A stretch of DNA of 36,951 nt from Erysipelotrichaceae bacterium UBA4808 (GTDB lineage: Bacteria; Bacillota_I; Bacilli_A; Erysipelotrichales; Erysipelotrichaceae), in assembly GCA_002402585.1 (NCBI GenBank), contig DHGC01000005.1, forward strand, positions 13,728-50,678. Direction: 5' to 3'. A program made the position numbers and the translations under genes. Below are positions 1-7,765 of this stretch, one piece after another (position 1 is the stretch's first letter; every line of letters starts with the position of its first letter). The notes beneath the pieces were generated by a model, which made no database searches, was not told the origin of the DNA, and saw only the letters and a program-made list of their open reading frames with translations.

Positions 1-630
1 GACAACACCCACAGCGCGACCATAGGTCACACTGCTGGAAGAATAGGCCATATTCTTACGATCGCCCAAAGGCACAGCCGTATTGATTTCCAAGTCCGCA
101 TCCTTATCCACCGGTACGGATTCACCCGTTAAGGAGGATTCTTGAATCTGACAACTGGATGTCTTTAACAAACGCACATCTGCGGACACCTTATCCCCTG
201 CATCCAGAATCAAGATATCGTATTGAACCAAGTCTGCTGATGGAATGACTTTCTCTTGGCCATCCCGTCTGACTTTGCTCATCGGGGCGCCCATAGCCTT
301 TAAAGCGGCCAGTGCTTTTTCGGCTTTATCTTCTTGTAAGACACCCAAAACAGCATTCAAACCCACGATCGCTAAAATGATCAAGGCATCTGCACGCTCA
401 TCCAAAAAGAATGAGATGACAGCTGCGATGATCAAGATGATGATCATTGAATTACTGAATTGTTGAAGAAAGAGCTTCAACAAACTCCGTTTCTCGCCTT
501 CTTCTAAGATATTTGCACCATACTCTTCACGATTAGCCAAAACTTCATGCTCACTCAATCCGTTTTGCGCATCCACCTGGCTTAAGATCTCACTCAAGCT
601 TTTTTGGTACCACTGCTTCTGATTTTCCAT
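1..630 (-). CDS. P-type cation-transporting ATPase, N-terminal part (cut by window edge)
   Basis: This is the first 210 codons of a P2A-type ATPase, the family that exports Ca2+ or Mn2+ across the membrane using ATP. The reading frame is open from the start at 630 to the window edge. Visible parts are the cytoplasmic N-terminal cation-ATPase domain (about residues 1-55), two hydrophobic helices forming the first membrane hairpin (about 58-100), and the actuator domain with the TGES loop in LTGESVPV. The phosphorylation site DKTG lies outside the window. An AAAGGAG ribosome binding site sits just upstream of the ATG. The leader carries a yybP-ykoY Mn2+ riboswitch, so I infer that the physiological substrate is Mn2+, as for riboswitch-controlled YoaB of Lactococcus. 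A Ca2+ pump remains possible. Confidence 0.9.
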   Translation of the reverse strand, partial: MENQKQWYQKSLSEILSQVDAQNGLSEHEVLANREEYGANILEEGEKRSLLKLFLQQFSNSMIIILIIAAVISFFLDERADALIILAIVGLNAVLGVLQEDKAEKALAALKAMGAPMSKVRRDGQEKVIPSADLVQYDILILDAGDKVSADVRLLKTSSCQIQESSLTGESVPVDKDADLEINTAVPLGDRKNMAYSSSSVTYGRAVGVV

Positions 631-645
631 ATTTTTCTCCTTTAG

Positions 646-683
646 GCTAAAAATAAAAGACTTTAGCACCGTGCTAAAGTCTT
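646..683 (-). terminator. Riboswitch expression-platform terminator
   Basis: A perfect inverted repeat of 13-bp arms (657-669 and 671-683) around one base is followed on the minus strand by a T-rich tail at 646-656. It lies between the aptamer and the ribosome binding site of the ATPase. Its ascending arm shares CTTTAGC with aptamer helix P1, giving two mutually exclusive folds. Confidence 0.88.
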
Positions 684-757
684 GAACTTAGGATCGTCCG
701 GATGATTACTCATCGTGTTGACGAAGCGATCTCCCAGTGGGGTCTACTCCCTTTAAC
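673..757 (-). promoter_or_regulatory. yybP-ykoY Mn2+ riboswitch aptamer
   Basis: Read on the minus strand, the leader of the P-type ATPase holds the hallmark loop GGGAGTAG just after the first paired strand, a second conserved piece GTCAACA, and a distal hairpin GATGA-GTAA-TCATC closed by TCGTC/GACGA. These are the conserved parts of the yybP-ykoY family, which binds Mn2+. Helix P1 can be drawn as GTTAAAG (751-757) with CTTTAGC (673-679). The second strand is also the rising half of the downstream terminator, so metal binding should prevent termination and turn the exporter on. The family call rests on sequence motifs and context; I could not run a covariance search. Confidence 0.82.
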
Positions 758-764
758 AGAGTGA

Positions 765-793
765 ATTATAGCAATTCTGTACGTACTTTGCAA
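765..793 (-). promoter_or_regulatory. Sigma-A promoter of the riboswitch and P-type ATPase
   Basis: On the minus strand TTGCAA (788-793) and a perfect TATAAT (765-770) are separated by 17 bp. Transcription should begin near 758, a few bases before the aptamer. The -35 box lies 1 bp downstream of the stop codon of the preceding gene. Confidence 0.8.
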
Positions 794-794
794 A

Positions 795-2321
795 TTAGCG
801 ACGCAGTAAAGTGCCAAAGACACCGCGTGCAATCTCACGCCCAATCGAACTGCTCATTGTTCCTAAGAACGATTTAGCGAGACGTGTCACTTGACTCGCA
901 CTCTTTTCTTTAGCCCGTTGAACCTCACGTTCTGTACGTGCACGTTCACGTTGAAGCTTCAATTCTTCCAACTCTCGATTGCGTTTTTCTTTTTCCAATA
1001 AGATTGAATTCTTCTCAGCTTCAATCTGTTGTGCTTGGTGCTCAACCTTCGACCTTAGCATTTCATAGGCGGATTCTTTATCGACGACTTCATTATATTT
1101 GTAGAAGAATGGAGAATTCTCAATCAAAGCACGCCGTTTCAATGGATCCAAGGTCCCAATCAAACTGTGTGGAGGTACGATCATCGCACGTTCCACAATC
1201 GTTGGACGCCCTTCTTCATCCAACATCGAAACCAAGGCTTCCCCAGTCTTTAAATCGGTAATGACCGAAGGAATATCGATGGAAGGATTCTGACGGAAGG
1301 TATCCGCCATCGCTGTAATCGCCTTTTGATCCTTTGGTGTATACGCACGAATCGCATGCTGGATACGATTGCCCAATTGGCCTAAGACTTTATCTGGAAT
1401 ATCGATGGGGTTCTGTGTTACGAAGTAAACACCTACACCCTTGGACCGAATCAAACGCACCACCAATTCAATCTTATCCATCAAAGCTTTTGGCGCATCC
1501 GCAAACAACACGTGTGCTTCATCAAAGAAGAACACCAACTTTGGCTGATCCACATCCCCAACTTCAGGAAGTTCTTCAAACAATTCTGATAATAACCATA
1601 ATAAGAAGGTTGAATACAAGCTTGGATGCATCATCAACTTCTCAGAAGCCAAGACATTGATGATCCCTTGACCATAACTATCCACCTTCATCAAATCATT
1701 GATATCGAAGGCTGGTTCCGCAAAGAATGATGCTCCCCCTTGATCCTCCAACTTTAATAAAGCACGCTGTATTGCCCCAACCGATACTTTAGAGACATTG
1801 CCATATTCCAAGGTATAGGTACTTGCATTCTCACCCACGTGTTGAAGCATTGCTCTAAGATCCTTCAAATCGATGAGCAATAAACCTTGTTCATCCGCTA
1901 CTCTGAAAACGATGTTTAAAACTCCTTCTTGCGTATCATTCAAGCCAAGGATGCGGCCCAACAAGAGCGGTCCCATTTCCGATATGGTTGTCCGCAAGGG
2001 ATGTCCCAATTCCCCAAACACATCCCATAGACGCACAGGATAAGTCTTGAACGCAAACGGCTCCAAACCCATGCTAGTAATCCGCTCATTGAGCTTTGGA
2101 TTCATCACACCTGCTTCCGCAACAGATGCCAAATCCCCCTTCACATCCGCTAAGAATACAGGTACGCCTTGTTCACTAAATTGTTCTGCCAATACTTTCA
2201 AAGAAATGGTTTTCCCTGTTCCGGTCGCCCCTGCGATCAACCCATGTCGATTTGCCATTTTGAGACGTAAAAAGAGTTCTGATTCGCCCTTACCAATCAA
2301 TAATTGTTTTAAATGAGCCAT
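795..2321 (-). CDS. HerA-like / DUF853 (YjgR-type) ATPase
   Basis: This 508-residue protein belongs to the DUF853/YjgR group of HerA-FtsK-like P-loop ATPases. Walker A is GATGTGKT (residues 31-38) and Walker B is LVFFFDEAH with DEAH at 267-270. The motifs DVKGD and VTQNP fit the family. Residues about 410-480 are rich in E, K and R and should form a coiled coil before a short hydrophobic C-terminal tail. The cellular role of YjgR proteins is not settled; DNA or protein translocation is suggested by fold only. The ATG at 2321 follows a GGAGG box. A TATAAT (minus strand, 2343-2348) gives a likely promoter with a poor -35. The gene sits between two predicted metal exporters, without evidence of a functional link. 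Confidence 0.88.
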   Translation of the reverse strand: MAHLKQLLIGKGESELFLRLKMANRHGLIAGATGTGKTISLKVLAEQFSEQGVPVFLADVKGDLASVAEAGVMNPKLNERITSMGLEPFAFKTYPVRLWDVFGELGHPLRTTISEMGPLLLGRILGLNDTQEGVLNIVFRVADEQGLLLIDLKDLRAMLQHVGENASTYTLEYGNVSKVSVGAIQRALLKLEDQGGASFFAEPAFDINDLMKVDSYGQGIINVLASEKLMMHPSLYSTFLLWLLSELFEELPEVGDVDQPKLVFFFDEAHVLFADAPKALMDKIELVVRLIRSKGVGVYFVTQNPIDIPDKVLGQLGNRIQHAIRAYTPKDQKAITAMADTFRQNPSIDIPSVITDLKTGEALVSMLDEEGRPTIVERAMIVPPHSLIGTLDPLKRRALIENSPFFYKYNEVVDKESAYEMLRSKVEHQAQQIEAEKNSILLEKEKRNRELEELKLQRERARTEREVQRAKEKSASQVTRLAKSFLGTMSSSIGREIARGVFGTLLRR

Positions 2322-2385
2322 ATGTCCTCCGCACTTTATTTCATTATAGAATGATTTACCCCATACCGCTAGTCGGAAGATTGGC

Positions 2386-2414
2386 TTGACATCATTTACA
2401 AGTCATCATAAAAT
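2386..2414 (+). promoter_or_regulatory. Sigma-A promoter of mntP
   Basis: TTGACA (2386-2391) and TAAAAT (2409-2414) are separated by 17 bp. The predicted start near 2421 leaves a leader of about 20 nt, too short for a riboswitch. Confidence 0.8.
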
Positions 2415-2440
2415 ACTAACATTTGATAAAAGGAGTCTTC

Positions 2441-3001
2441 ATGGATATCACCAGCATCCTCATCATCGGTTTTGGCGTCTCCATGGATGCCTTCGCCGTT
2501 GCCCTCATCAAAGGCTTATGCCTTAAAGACCACCAGGCACGTTCTGCTCTGATCATTGGATTGACATTCGGATTCTTCCAAGGTTTCATGACCTGGAGTG
2601 GGTACCATTTGGGTAAACGGTTCATGGATTTGATTGCCAATGTGGACCATTGGATCGCTTGGATCTTATTGTTGGGGATTGGATCAAAGATGATCTATGA
2701 TGCACTTCAGAATGAAGCGATCGTATGTGAAGTTGATCCCCATCTCACTCTTCGTTCGTTATTATCTTCGGGTATCGCCACCAGTATCGATGCATTGGCC
2801 GTTGGGATCTCTTTATCCGTCATCTCTGGAAACATTTTATTCACATCCAGTGTCATTGCCGTGATCACCTTCAGCTTGTCCACCATCGGTGTCATGATTG
2901 GTAAAAAAAGTGCCCTATGGTTGGACCATAAGGCAGAACTGATTGGAGGCATCTTATTGATCCTCATGGGTTTTCGAATTCTCTTCTCACATCTCTACTA
3001 G
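2441..3001 (+). CDS. mntP: Manganese efflux pump MntP
   Basis: This 186-residue, six-helix membrane protein matches the MntP family (formerly DUF204/YebN), which exports Mn2+. It has the internal two-fold repeat typical of the family, with paired acidic motifs GVSMDAFAV near the N terminus and ATSIDALAVGIS in the second half; these Asp residues line the transport path in the family. The ATG at 2441 follows AAAGGAG at the right distance; a TTG at 2423 would overlap that ribosome binding site and is less likely. Unlike many mntP genes, its leader has no yybP-ykoY riboswitch, although one lies 1.7 kb away in front of the P-type ATPase. A terminator follows directly. Confidence 0.93.
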   Translation: MDITSILIIGFGVSMDAFAVALIKGLCLKDHQARSALIIGLTFGFFQGFMTWSGYHLGKRFMDLIANVDHWIAWILLLGIGSKMIYDALQNEAIVCEVDPHLTLRSLLSSGIATSIDALAVGISLSVISGNILFTSSVIAVITFSLSTIGVMIGKKSALWLDHKAELIGGILLILMGFRILFSHLY

Positions 3002-3019
3002 GCCCGATGGCCTTTTTTA
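3000..3019 (+). terminator. Terminator after mntP
   Basis: The hairpin AGGCC-CGAT-GGCCT begins inside the mntP stop codon and is followed by six T residues. Confidence 0.8.
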
Positions 3020-3029
3020 TTAAATAGCT

Positions 3030-3959
3030 TTATTCAGCTGCTTTGAATACGCATTGTTTAAATTTTTGTGCATCAATCTTCGTAATCAAGCGAACATTCG
3101 TAGCTTTTTTATGGCGACCATAAAAATCATAGATCAATTGACCATAACTCAAAGGACTTCTAAGTTCAATCCGTGTATACACATCGACTGCATCAAGGAC
3201 GATACTGGGATCGATCGCAAGCGCCATAGCCGTTGGATCTGGCATCGAGATGATGTCCTTATTGTAGCTGCGTTGATTATACGCTAGCAAATGACGATTG
3301 CAGTCCACAAAGAAATCGCCTCGTGCTGTCTTCAAACTCTTCAGATAAGCACGATCTTCGGCTGTGATCTCCGCTTCACCATAGCACACATCCAAAGGAA
3401 CCATCGTGATGGGAATGCCACTTTCTAAAACGATCTTGGCAGCTTCCCCATCCACCCAGATGTTGAATTCGGCATTGGCTGTACAGCCATTGGTCATTCG
3501 ATATTGTCCACCCATGGCAATGATGTGTGTGATTTTACGCATCGCACCGGGATCCAATAAAATCGCCATCGCCACATTGGTCAAAGGACCCAAGGTGATC
3601 AAACCCACATCATCCTGCGTACGCGCAATTTCAAGCATCGCATCCACCGCATGCCCTTTTTCAAGTTGGATATCGGGTTCTGGATAAAACATATCCCCTA
3701 AGCCATCCCTTCCATGCACATTCTCACCGACGACCAAGGTCTTGACCAAAGGTCGATCTGAACCTGCATAGATGGGTGGTATATACGTATTCGCAAACAT
3801 ACACGACAAACGTGCATTGCGTGTTGTCTTCGCTAAGGATAGATTCCCTGCTGTACAGGTGATGGCTAAGATATCCAAATCGGAACGCAAAGCCATGACC
3901 AAGGCCACCGCATCATCCGATGCCGTATCCGTATCAATGATGTATTTACGTTTATTCAT
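3030..3959 (-). CDS. Nucleoside hydrolase (IUNH family), second copy in operon
   Basis: This 309-residue protein belongs to the inosine-uridine nucleoside hydrolase family, which cleaves the N-glycosidic bond of ribonucleosides to base and ribose. The N-terminal Ca2+ site is DTDTASDDA (D9, D11, D15, D16). Other family landmarks are LGPLTNVA, the EFNIWVD segment and PDPTAMA with the last calcium-binding Asp. Its ATG overlaps the stop codon of the upstream paralogue as ATGA, so the two are translationally coupled. The two copies share motifs but diverge widely in the C-terminal third, which suggests different substrate ranges. Specificity for purine or pyrimidine nucleosides cannot be told from motifs alone. 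Confidence 0.9.
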   Translation of the reverse strand: MNKRKYIIDTDTASDDAVALVMALRSDLDILAITCTAGNLSLAKTTRNARLSCMFANTYIPPIYAGSDRPLVKTLVVGENVHGRDGLGDMFYPEPDIQLEKGHAVDAMLEIARTQDDVGLITLGPLTNVAMAILLDPGAMRKITHIIAMGGQYRMTNGCTANAEFNIWVDGEAAKIVLESGIPITMVPLDVCYGEAEITAEDRAYLKSLKTARGDFFVDCNRHLLAYNQRSYNKDIISMPDPTAMALAIDPSIVLDAVDVYTRIELRSPLSYGQLIYDFYGRHKKATNVRLITKIDAQKFKQCVFKAAE

Positions 3960-4915
3960 TGCAGTGCCTCCTGGATCATCGCTTTAAAGCCTTTGCCATC
4001 GATGGCAGACACAATGGACACATTGGCACTGTAAATTTGATCTTCAAGCACCGTACCACCCTTGGTATTCACAACCGTTTGTCCATACGATAAAGAGCCT
4101 GAGGTATCAATCGTCACATTCGCACTGTAGGCATTTAGTATCAATTCAGGTCGCAGTGCAACAGCTACCGCACAGGGATCAGGGAGCTCCAAGCCCACAT
4201 CGCCGTAGTAGATTTCATGAAACTTTAATAGTGAAGATACTATCTTTAAAAGGAACTCAGCCTTATGTGTACCCATTGCTTTGATCGCATTCAAATCCTG
4301 TTCATCAAGCATCGTTTCAGCACCTTTTCGTCCATCCCCATTCAAACAAAGTTCCAAAGGAACCATAACAAGCGGTATCCCAAATTCAAAGACGATCTTA
4401 GCCGCTTCAGGATCCGCAAGGATATTGAACTCCGCAACTTCCGTTTCCGCCGCATAGCCCAATTGTGCGCCTCCCATGCAGATGATCTTTTTCAAGCGCT
4501 TGAGTACTTCAGGTGCTTTACGCATCGCCAAAGCCACATTGGTCAAAGGACCCAAGGTGATGAGTTCGATGTCATCATGTTTTGCAATGATATCGATCAA
4601 TGCGGTTACAGCGTGTTTGTTTTCAGCTTTCGACTTAGGACCCAAGACCCCCGCATCCCCTAACCCATCATTGCCATGCACATGGATCGCCTCAATTCGC
4701 TCACGAACCAAAGGTCGATCCATACCTGGATAAACAGGCACGTTCACGCCAGCTACCTCACAACTAATAAGCGCGTTACGTGTCGCCTGAGCTAAATTCA
4801 CATTCCCAAAAACCGTCGTCAGAGCCAACACCTCTGTGTCCTTTTCTGACAATGCCATCAATAAGGCGATGGCATCATCACTTCCTGTATCCGTATCAAT
4901 GATAATCTTGCGCAT
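3956..4915 (-). CDS. Nucleoside hydrolase (IUNH family), first copy in operon
   Basis: A 319-residue nucleoside hydrolase of the IUNH family with the calcium motif DTDTGSDDA, LGPLTNVALA, EFNILADPEAA and PDPCAVAVAL. I place the start at 4915 (MRKIII) because AAAGGAAG precedes it at normal spacing; a longer frame to 4930 exists and would overlap the upstream stop as ATGA. It is the second gene of a three-gene minus-strand operon after a metallophosphoesterase. The likely job is salvage or breakdown of nucleosides; if the phosphoesterase acts on nucleotides, the operon would take them to free bases, but that is inference. Confidence 0.9.
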   Translation of the reverse strand: MRKIIIDTDTGSDDAIALLMALSEKDTEVLALTTVFGNVNLAQATRNALISCEVAGVNVPVYPGMDRPLVRERIEAIHVHGNDGLGDAGVLGPKSKAENKHAVTALIDIIAKHDDIELITLGPLTNVALAMRKAPEVLKRLKKIICMGGAQLGYAAETEVAEFNILADPEAAKIVFEFGIPLVMVPLELCLNGDGRKGAETMLDEQDLNAIKAMGTHKAEFLLKIVSSLLKFHEIYYGDVGLELPDPCAVAVALRPELILNAYSANVTIDTSGSLSYGQTVVNTKGGTVLEDQIYSANVSIVSAIDGKGFKAMIQEALQ

Positions 4916-4926
4916 GTCGCTTCCTT

Positions 4927-5820
4927 TCATCGCATATCAAATTTCGCAACTGGGTCTGGCCCATGGATGATGTTTCGTGTAATCTTAAGCGAACCTTGAT
5001 CATCTGCCTGTATCTTCCATCGCACCATCGTGATGAGATCATTCTCGATTTCAATCGCCGTCATACTGGTCGGATAGATGCAACAGCCAGCATTGAAATA
5101 GGGTAGATCTCCATTGCGTGGATATTTCAAACGATGCGTATGTCCACAAATAAGCATGATGCGATATTTCTCAATCCAGCTGGCATAATTCTTCTCAATC
5201 TTGTGCCGTTTATAGGCATTCTTTACCGGACTCGCAGGATTTTGAAAACCCAAAGCATGAAGATGACGCCAGAAGTATTTCAAAGACAACATACTCAAAT
5301 ACCAGCCTTGATCATTGGGAAAATCCCCTTGATGGCCATGGACCACAAAGATGTTTTGACCCGTTGTCTTATGGTTGAGCACCAAACCTTCAACGGGCTC
5401 AATGTTCGGCAAGAAGGGTACCCATTCTTGAGTATGTTCATTCAGATGTCGATAGAGATTCGCTTCTACATAGGTCTTATCTTTAAGATAGATATTATGG
5501 TTTCCATACAAGAGAATGAAACGATTATCATTATGAAACTTCTTAATGGCTTCAAAGGTCTCAAAATGAGCATTCTTGATATCTTTGATCCGTGGATGTT
5601 CCCAAAGCTCATCCCCATCCCCAGCCTCAACCAAGGTATATCCCCCTTTATAGTAGTAACTCAAGGCATGTTGGAAAGTATTCTGATTCTTTGTGAACTC
5701 ATCCGATTGATTGCCATTTCCGCGATGACAATCACTTAAAATGACATACTTGCTGGACGCATCAAACATTTCAAAACGTCCATTTGTAAATGTCTCTTTT
5801 AATCGTTTGACTGTTTTCAT
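4927..5820 (-). CDS. Calcineurin-like metallophosphoesterase
   Basis: A 297-residue dinuclear metallophosphoesterase. The five family motifs are present in order: DCHRGN (D30, H32), GDGDELW, GNHN, HGHQGD and CGHTHR. No signal peptide or membrane segment is seen, so it is probably cytoplasmic. The start at 5820 follows AAGGAG six bases upstream; an in-frame extension to 5859 runs into the decayed gene upstream and lacks a better ribosome binding site. The substrate is unknown. The SDCHRG opening is shared with several uncharacterised phosphoesterases and with the UDP-diacylglucosamine hydrolase branch, which I do not expect here. Two nucleoside hydrolases follow in the same operon. Confidence 0.85.
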   Translation of the reverse strand: MKTVKRLKETFTNGRFEMFDASSKYVILSDCHRGNGNQSDEFTKNQNTFQHALSYYYKGGYTLVEAGDGDELWEHPRIKDIKNAHFETFEAIKKFHNDNRFILLYGNHNIYLKDKTYVEANLYRHLNEHTQEWVPFLPNIEPVEGLVLNHKTTGQNIFVVHGHQGDFPNDQGWYLSMLSLKYFWRHLHALGFQNPASPVKNAYKRHKIEKNYASWIEKYRIMLICGHTHRLKYPRNGDLPYFNAGCCIYPTSMTAIEIENDLITMVRWKIQADDQGSLKITRNIIHGPDPVAKFDMR

Positions 5821-5842
5821 GTGGAACTCCTTGTTCATAAAA

Positions 5843-6376
5843 TTATAAACCCAATTCAAAATAAACGTCTTTTATATTCTGAATATCTGCTTGATCAAGA
5901 CGCAAATCAAGACTTGTCGGATACGGATCGACAACCAATGGAACATCTTGTTTAAAGAAGACCTCGGTTTGACGCCCAAAGAGTTGGACGATGTTCTCCC
6001 ATTTATACCCATCAAGATATGGATGCGATAAGAACCCTTGGGAAGATAAAATGCATATTTCGTATTGGGATGGAGAAAAACAGAATAAACAACGGATTCA
6101 TCCGTTAAATCAATCCATTCGATCTACGATGGATTGTCTCGATCACTGAATATTTTGACTGGACACGGATCACGACGCTCGAACTTCAAGACATCGTAAA
6201 CATAAACCTGACCATTTTCTGGAAAGCTTTCAGTATCGAGTTTATTTTTAAGATTGTGCATTAAGAATCCAAAACCAATTCCAACAAACAAAACAATGAC
6301 CAGAATTACCGATCCAGGGTGTCTTCTTCGGTTCTTCATACCGAAGCTTATTTTCATCTTCAAAATCCATCTTCAT
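5843..6376 (-). pseudogene. Decayed gene for a small single-pass membrane protein
   Basis: Three reading frames join into one coherent protein of about 170 residues. From the ATG at 6376 an acidic N terminus reads MKMDFEDENKLRYEEPKKT; the frame then shifts near 6301-6325 into a strong membrane helix (VILVIVLFVGIGFGFL) and an outer domain, hits an in-frame TAG at 6124-6126, continues after it as IEWIDLTDESVVYSVFLHP, and shifts again near 6010-6040 into YLDGYKWENIVQLFGRQ through to the stop at 5843. The protein-like composition continues across each lesion. I do not recognise the family. No convincing ribosome binding site precedes it. Sequencing error could explain one lesion, hardly three. 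Confidence 0.7.
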
Positions 6377-6593
6377 ATTATCGTAGACTTCATAGCAGGG
6401 TCAAAACAAGTTAGACACATCGATGAACCATCATTCACCCCTACCCTACAGCGTTTACATCGGTGGCTTTCATTCACTTACCCCTACCCTTTATATCCAT
6501 TATGCCATAGCTTGTTTTATCATAAAGTTCAATATATACAATATACGATATTTATAAGCAATCAGGTCTATAATAAACATAAGGAAGCAATAC
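6377..6593. other. Intergenic stretch with a repeated G-tract motif
   Basis: No gene is seen here. The decamer CCCCTACCCT occurs at 6438-6447 and again at 6481-6490, each preceded by TCATTCA (6431-6437 and 6470-6476). The right half is very AT-rich, and a TATAAT at 6569-6574 lies 19 bp before the next start codon without a clear -35 box, so it is only a weak promoter candidate. Confidence 0.45.
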
Positions 6594-7403
6594 ATGAAAC
6601 TCATCAATCTTGTCGACAACATCTCATACAACAACTTAGGCAGTGAACATGGTCTCAGTACCTATATCGAAACCAAGCACCATCATCTCTTATTCGATCT
6701 CGGTCATACGGATCTGTTTGCGCGCAATGCAAGTGAACTAAAGATCGATCTAGGTTCGATCGATACCGTCATCATCTCGCATGGTCATTATGATCATGGA
6801 GGCGGACTTAAGACGTTCTTTGAACAGAACGCAAAGGCAAAAGTATACATTCATCATGCGGCATTCAATCCCCATTTTTCTATTAAAAGCGATCATCTTA
6901 AAGACATCGGCATCGATCCCATCTATCAAAACCACCCGCAGGTAGTGCTTGTAAATGATTACCCCTATGTCATCGATGAAGCCTTGACCCTCTATGCAAA
7001 TATCCATCAAACATCCTTATCGCCATCAGGTAATTCGGTCTTATTGGAAGAAAATCATCCCGATGCATTTCACCATGAGCAAAATCTGATCATCCTAGAA
7101 GATAATCAATGTGTCTTAATGGCAGGTTGTGCCCATAATGGCATCGTAAATATCGTGGAACAGATTCAAAAGCAACTAAGTCGTCCCATCACCCATGTCT
7201 TTGGTGGTTTTCATCTCTACAATTTAACGATGGATACGATTGAAGATCCAACAATCATTCACCAGATTGCATTGCGATTGATTGAAAGCGGTGCTCAATA
7301 TCATACAGGTCATTGTACGGGTTTGAGACCCTATACGATTTTAAAAGATCGCATGGGGGATCAGATTGACTATTTCGAAGTTGCACGACAATTAAACCTA
7401 TGA
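6594..7403 (+). CDS. MBL-fold metallohydrolase (COG1237-like)
   Basis: A 269-residue metallo-beta-lactamase-fold protein. The metal motif is HGHYDHGG (H63, H65, D67, H68), followed by H181 in CAHNG, H207 in GGFHL and a late HTGHC motif. This pattern is that of the COG1237 group, which includes the archaeal enzyme annotated as methylaminobenzene phosphate synthase; that name should not be transferred. It is likely a cytoplasmic hydrolase or oxidoreductase of unknown substrate. The ATG follows AAGGA. Apart from a weak -10-like element the promoter is unclear. The gene converges with the small gene at 7424. Confidence 0.85.
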   Translation: MKLINLVDNISYNNLGSEHGLSTYIETKHHHLLFDLGHTDLFARNASELKIDLGSIDTVIISHGHYDHGGGLKTFFEQNAKAKVYIHHAAFNPHFSIKSDHLKDIGIDPIYQNHPQVVLVNDYPYVIDEALTLYANIHQTSLSPSGNSVLLEENHPDAFHHEQNLIILEDNQCVLMAGCAHNGIVNIVEQIQKQLSRPITHVFGGFHLYNLTMDTIEDPTIIHQIALRLIESGAQYHTGHCTGLRPYTILKDRMGDQIDYFEVARQLNL

Positions 7404-7424
7404 AAAACCCATCCTAAGATGGGT
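7402..7424 (-). terminator. Terminator of the 111-residue protein gene
   Basis: The hairpin ACCCATC-loop-GATGGGT (7407-7424) has a four-base loop and is followed on the minus strand by TTTTT. It begins at the stop codon of the minus-strand gene. On the plus strand there is no T tract, so it serves the MBL gene poorly. Confidence 0.75.
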
Positions 7425-7759
7425 CAGCGCATGAGATCGGGACGTTCCACGGGTAGTTTGAATTCAATGGATTTAAACTTGAACTTACGTAAGAACAACG
7501 GATCGACAAACATCAGATGTCGATAGCGTACCAAGTGTTTCGACATATCAACCGACATATAACAATGCACATCAAAACCCAAAGATTGAGCATATTGGAT
7601 CAAAGGTAAGTAATATGTTAAAGCATCTTCTTGATTCAAACTAAAGTCAAACCACTCCGCACGGATTGATTTGGTTCCAATGAACTGGTCTAAACTTTGT
7701 TTAATGACTTCATGATCACTTGAACGTGGATCAAACGCCTGGTTTTGAATTAATAACAT
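7424..7759 (-). CDS. Hypothetical protein, 111 residues, probably leaderless
   Basis: I do not recognise this protein. It is soluble, with no signal or membrane segment, has an acidic first half and a basic C-terminal stretch near FLRKFKFKSIEFKLP. I choose the ATG at 7759 (MLLIQNQAF), because a good promoter (TTGTGT, 17 bp, TATAAT) ends six bases before it. The first transcribed base would then be the A of the ATG, and there is no room for a ribosome binding site. The longer frame up to 7891 runs through that promoter and into the divergent peptidase gene, so it is not used. A dedicated terminator follows, making this a one-gene unit. Confidence 0.65.
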   Translation of the reverse strand: MLLIQNQAFDPRSSDHEVIKQSLDQFIGTKSIRAEWFDFSLNQEDALTYYLPLIQYAQSLGFDVHCYMSVDMSKHLVRYRHLMFVDPLFLRKFKFKSIEFKLPVERPDLMR

Positions 7760-7765
7760 AATCGT

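Noticed and set aside
938..1660. Plus-strand open frames opposite the HerA-like gene
   Set aside because: They lie wholly within a well-supported coding sequence on the other strand, lack ribosome binding sites and show no protein family features. Many similar shadow frames across the window were dropped for the same reason.
2341..2440. A second yybP-ykoY riboswitch in front of mntP
   Set aside because: The promoter leaves a leader of about 20 nt and the conserved GGGAGTAG and GTCAACA pieces are absent.
6438..6490. G-quadruplex on the minus strand
   Set aside because: The four G tracts are split into two pairs by more than 30 bases, so an intramolecular quadruplex would need a very long loop.
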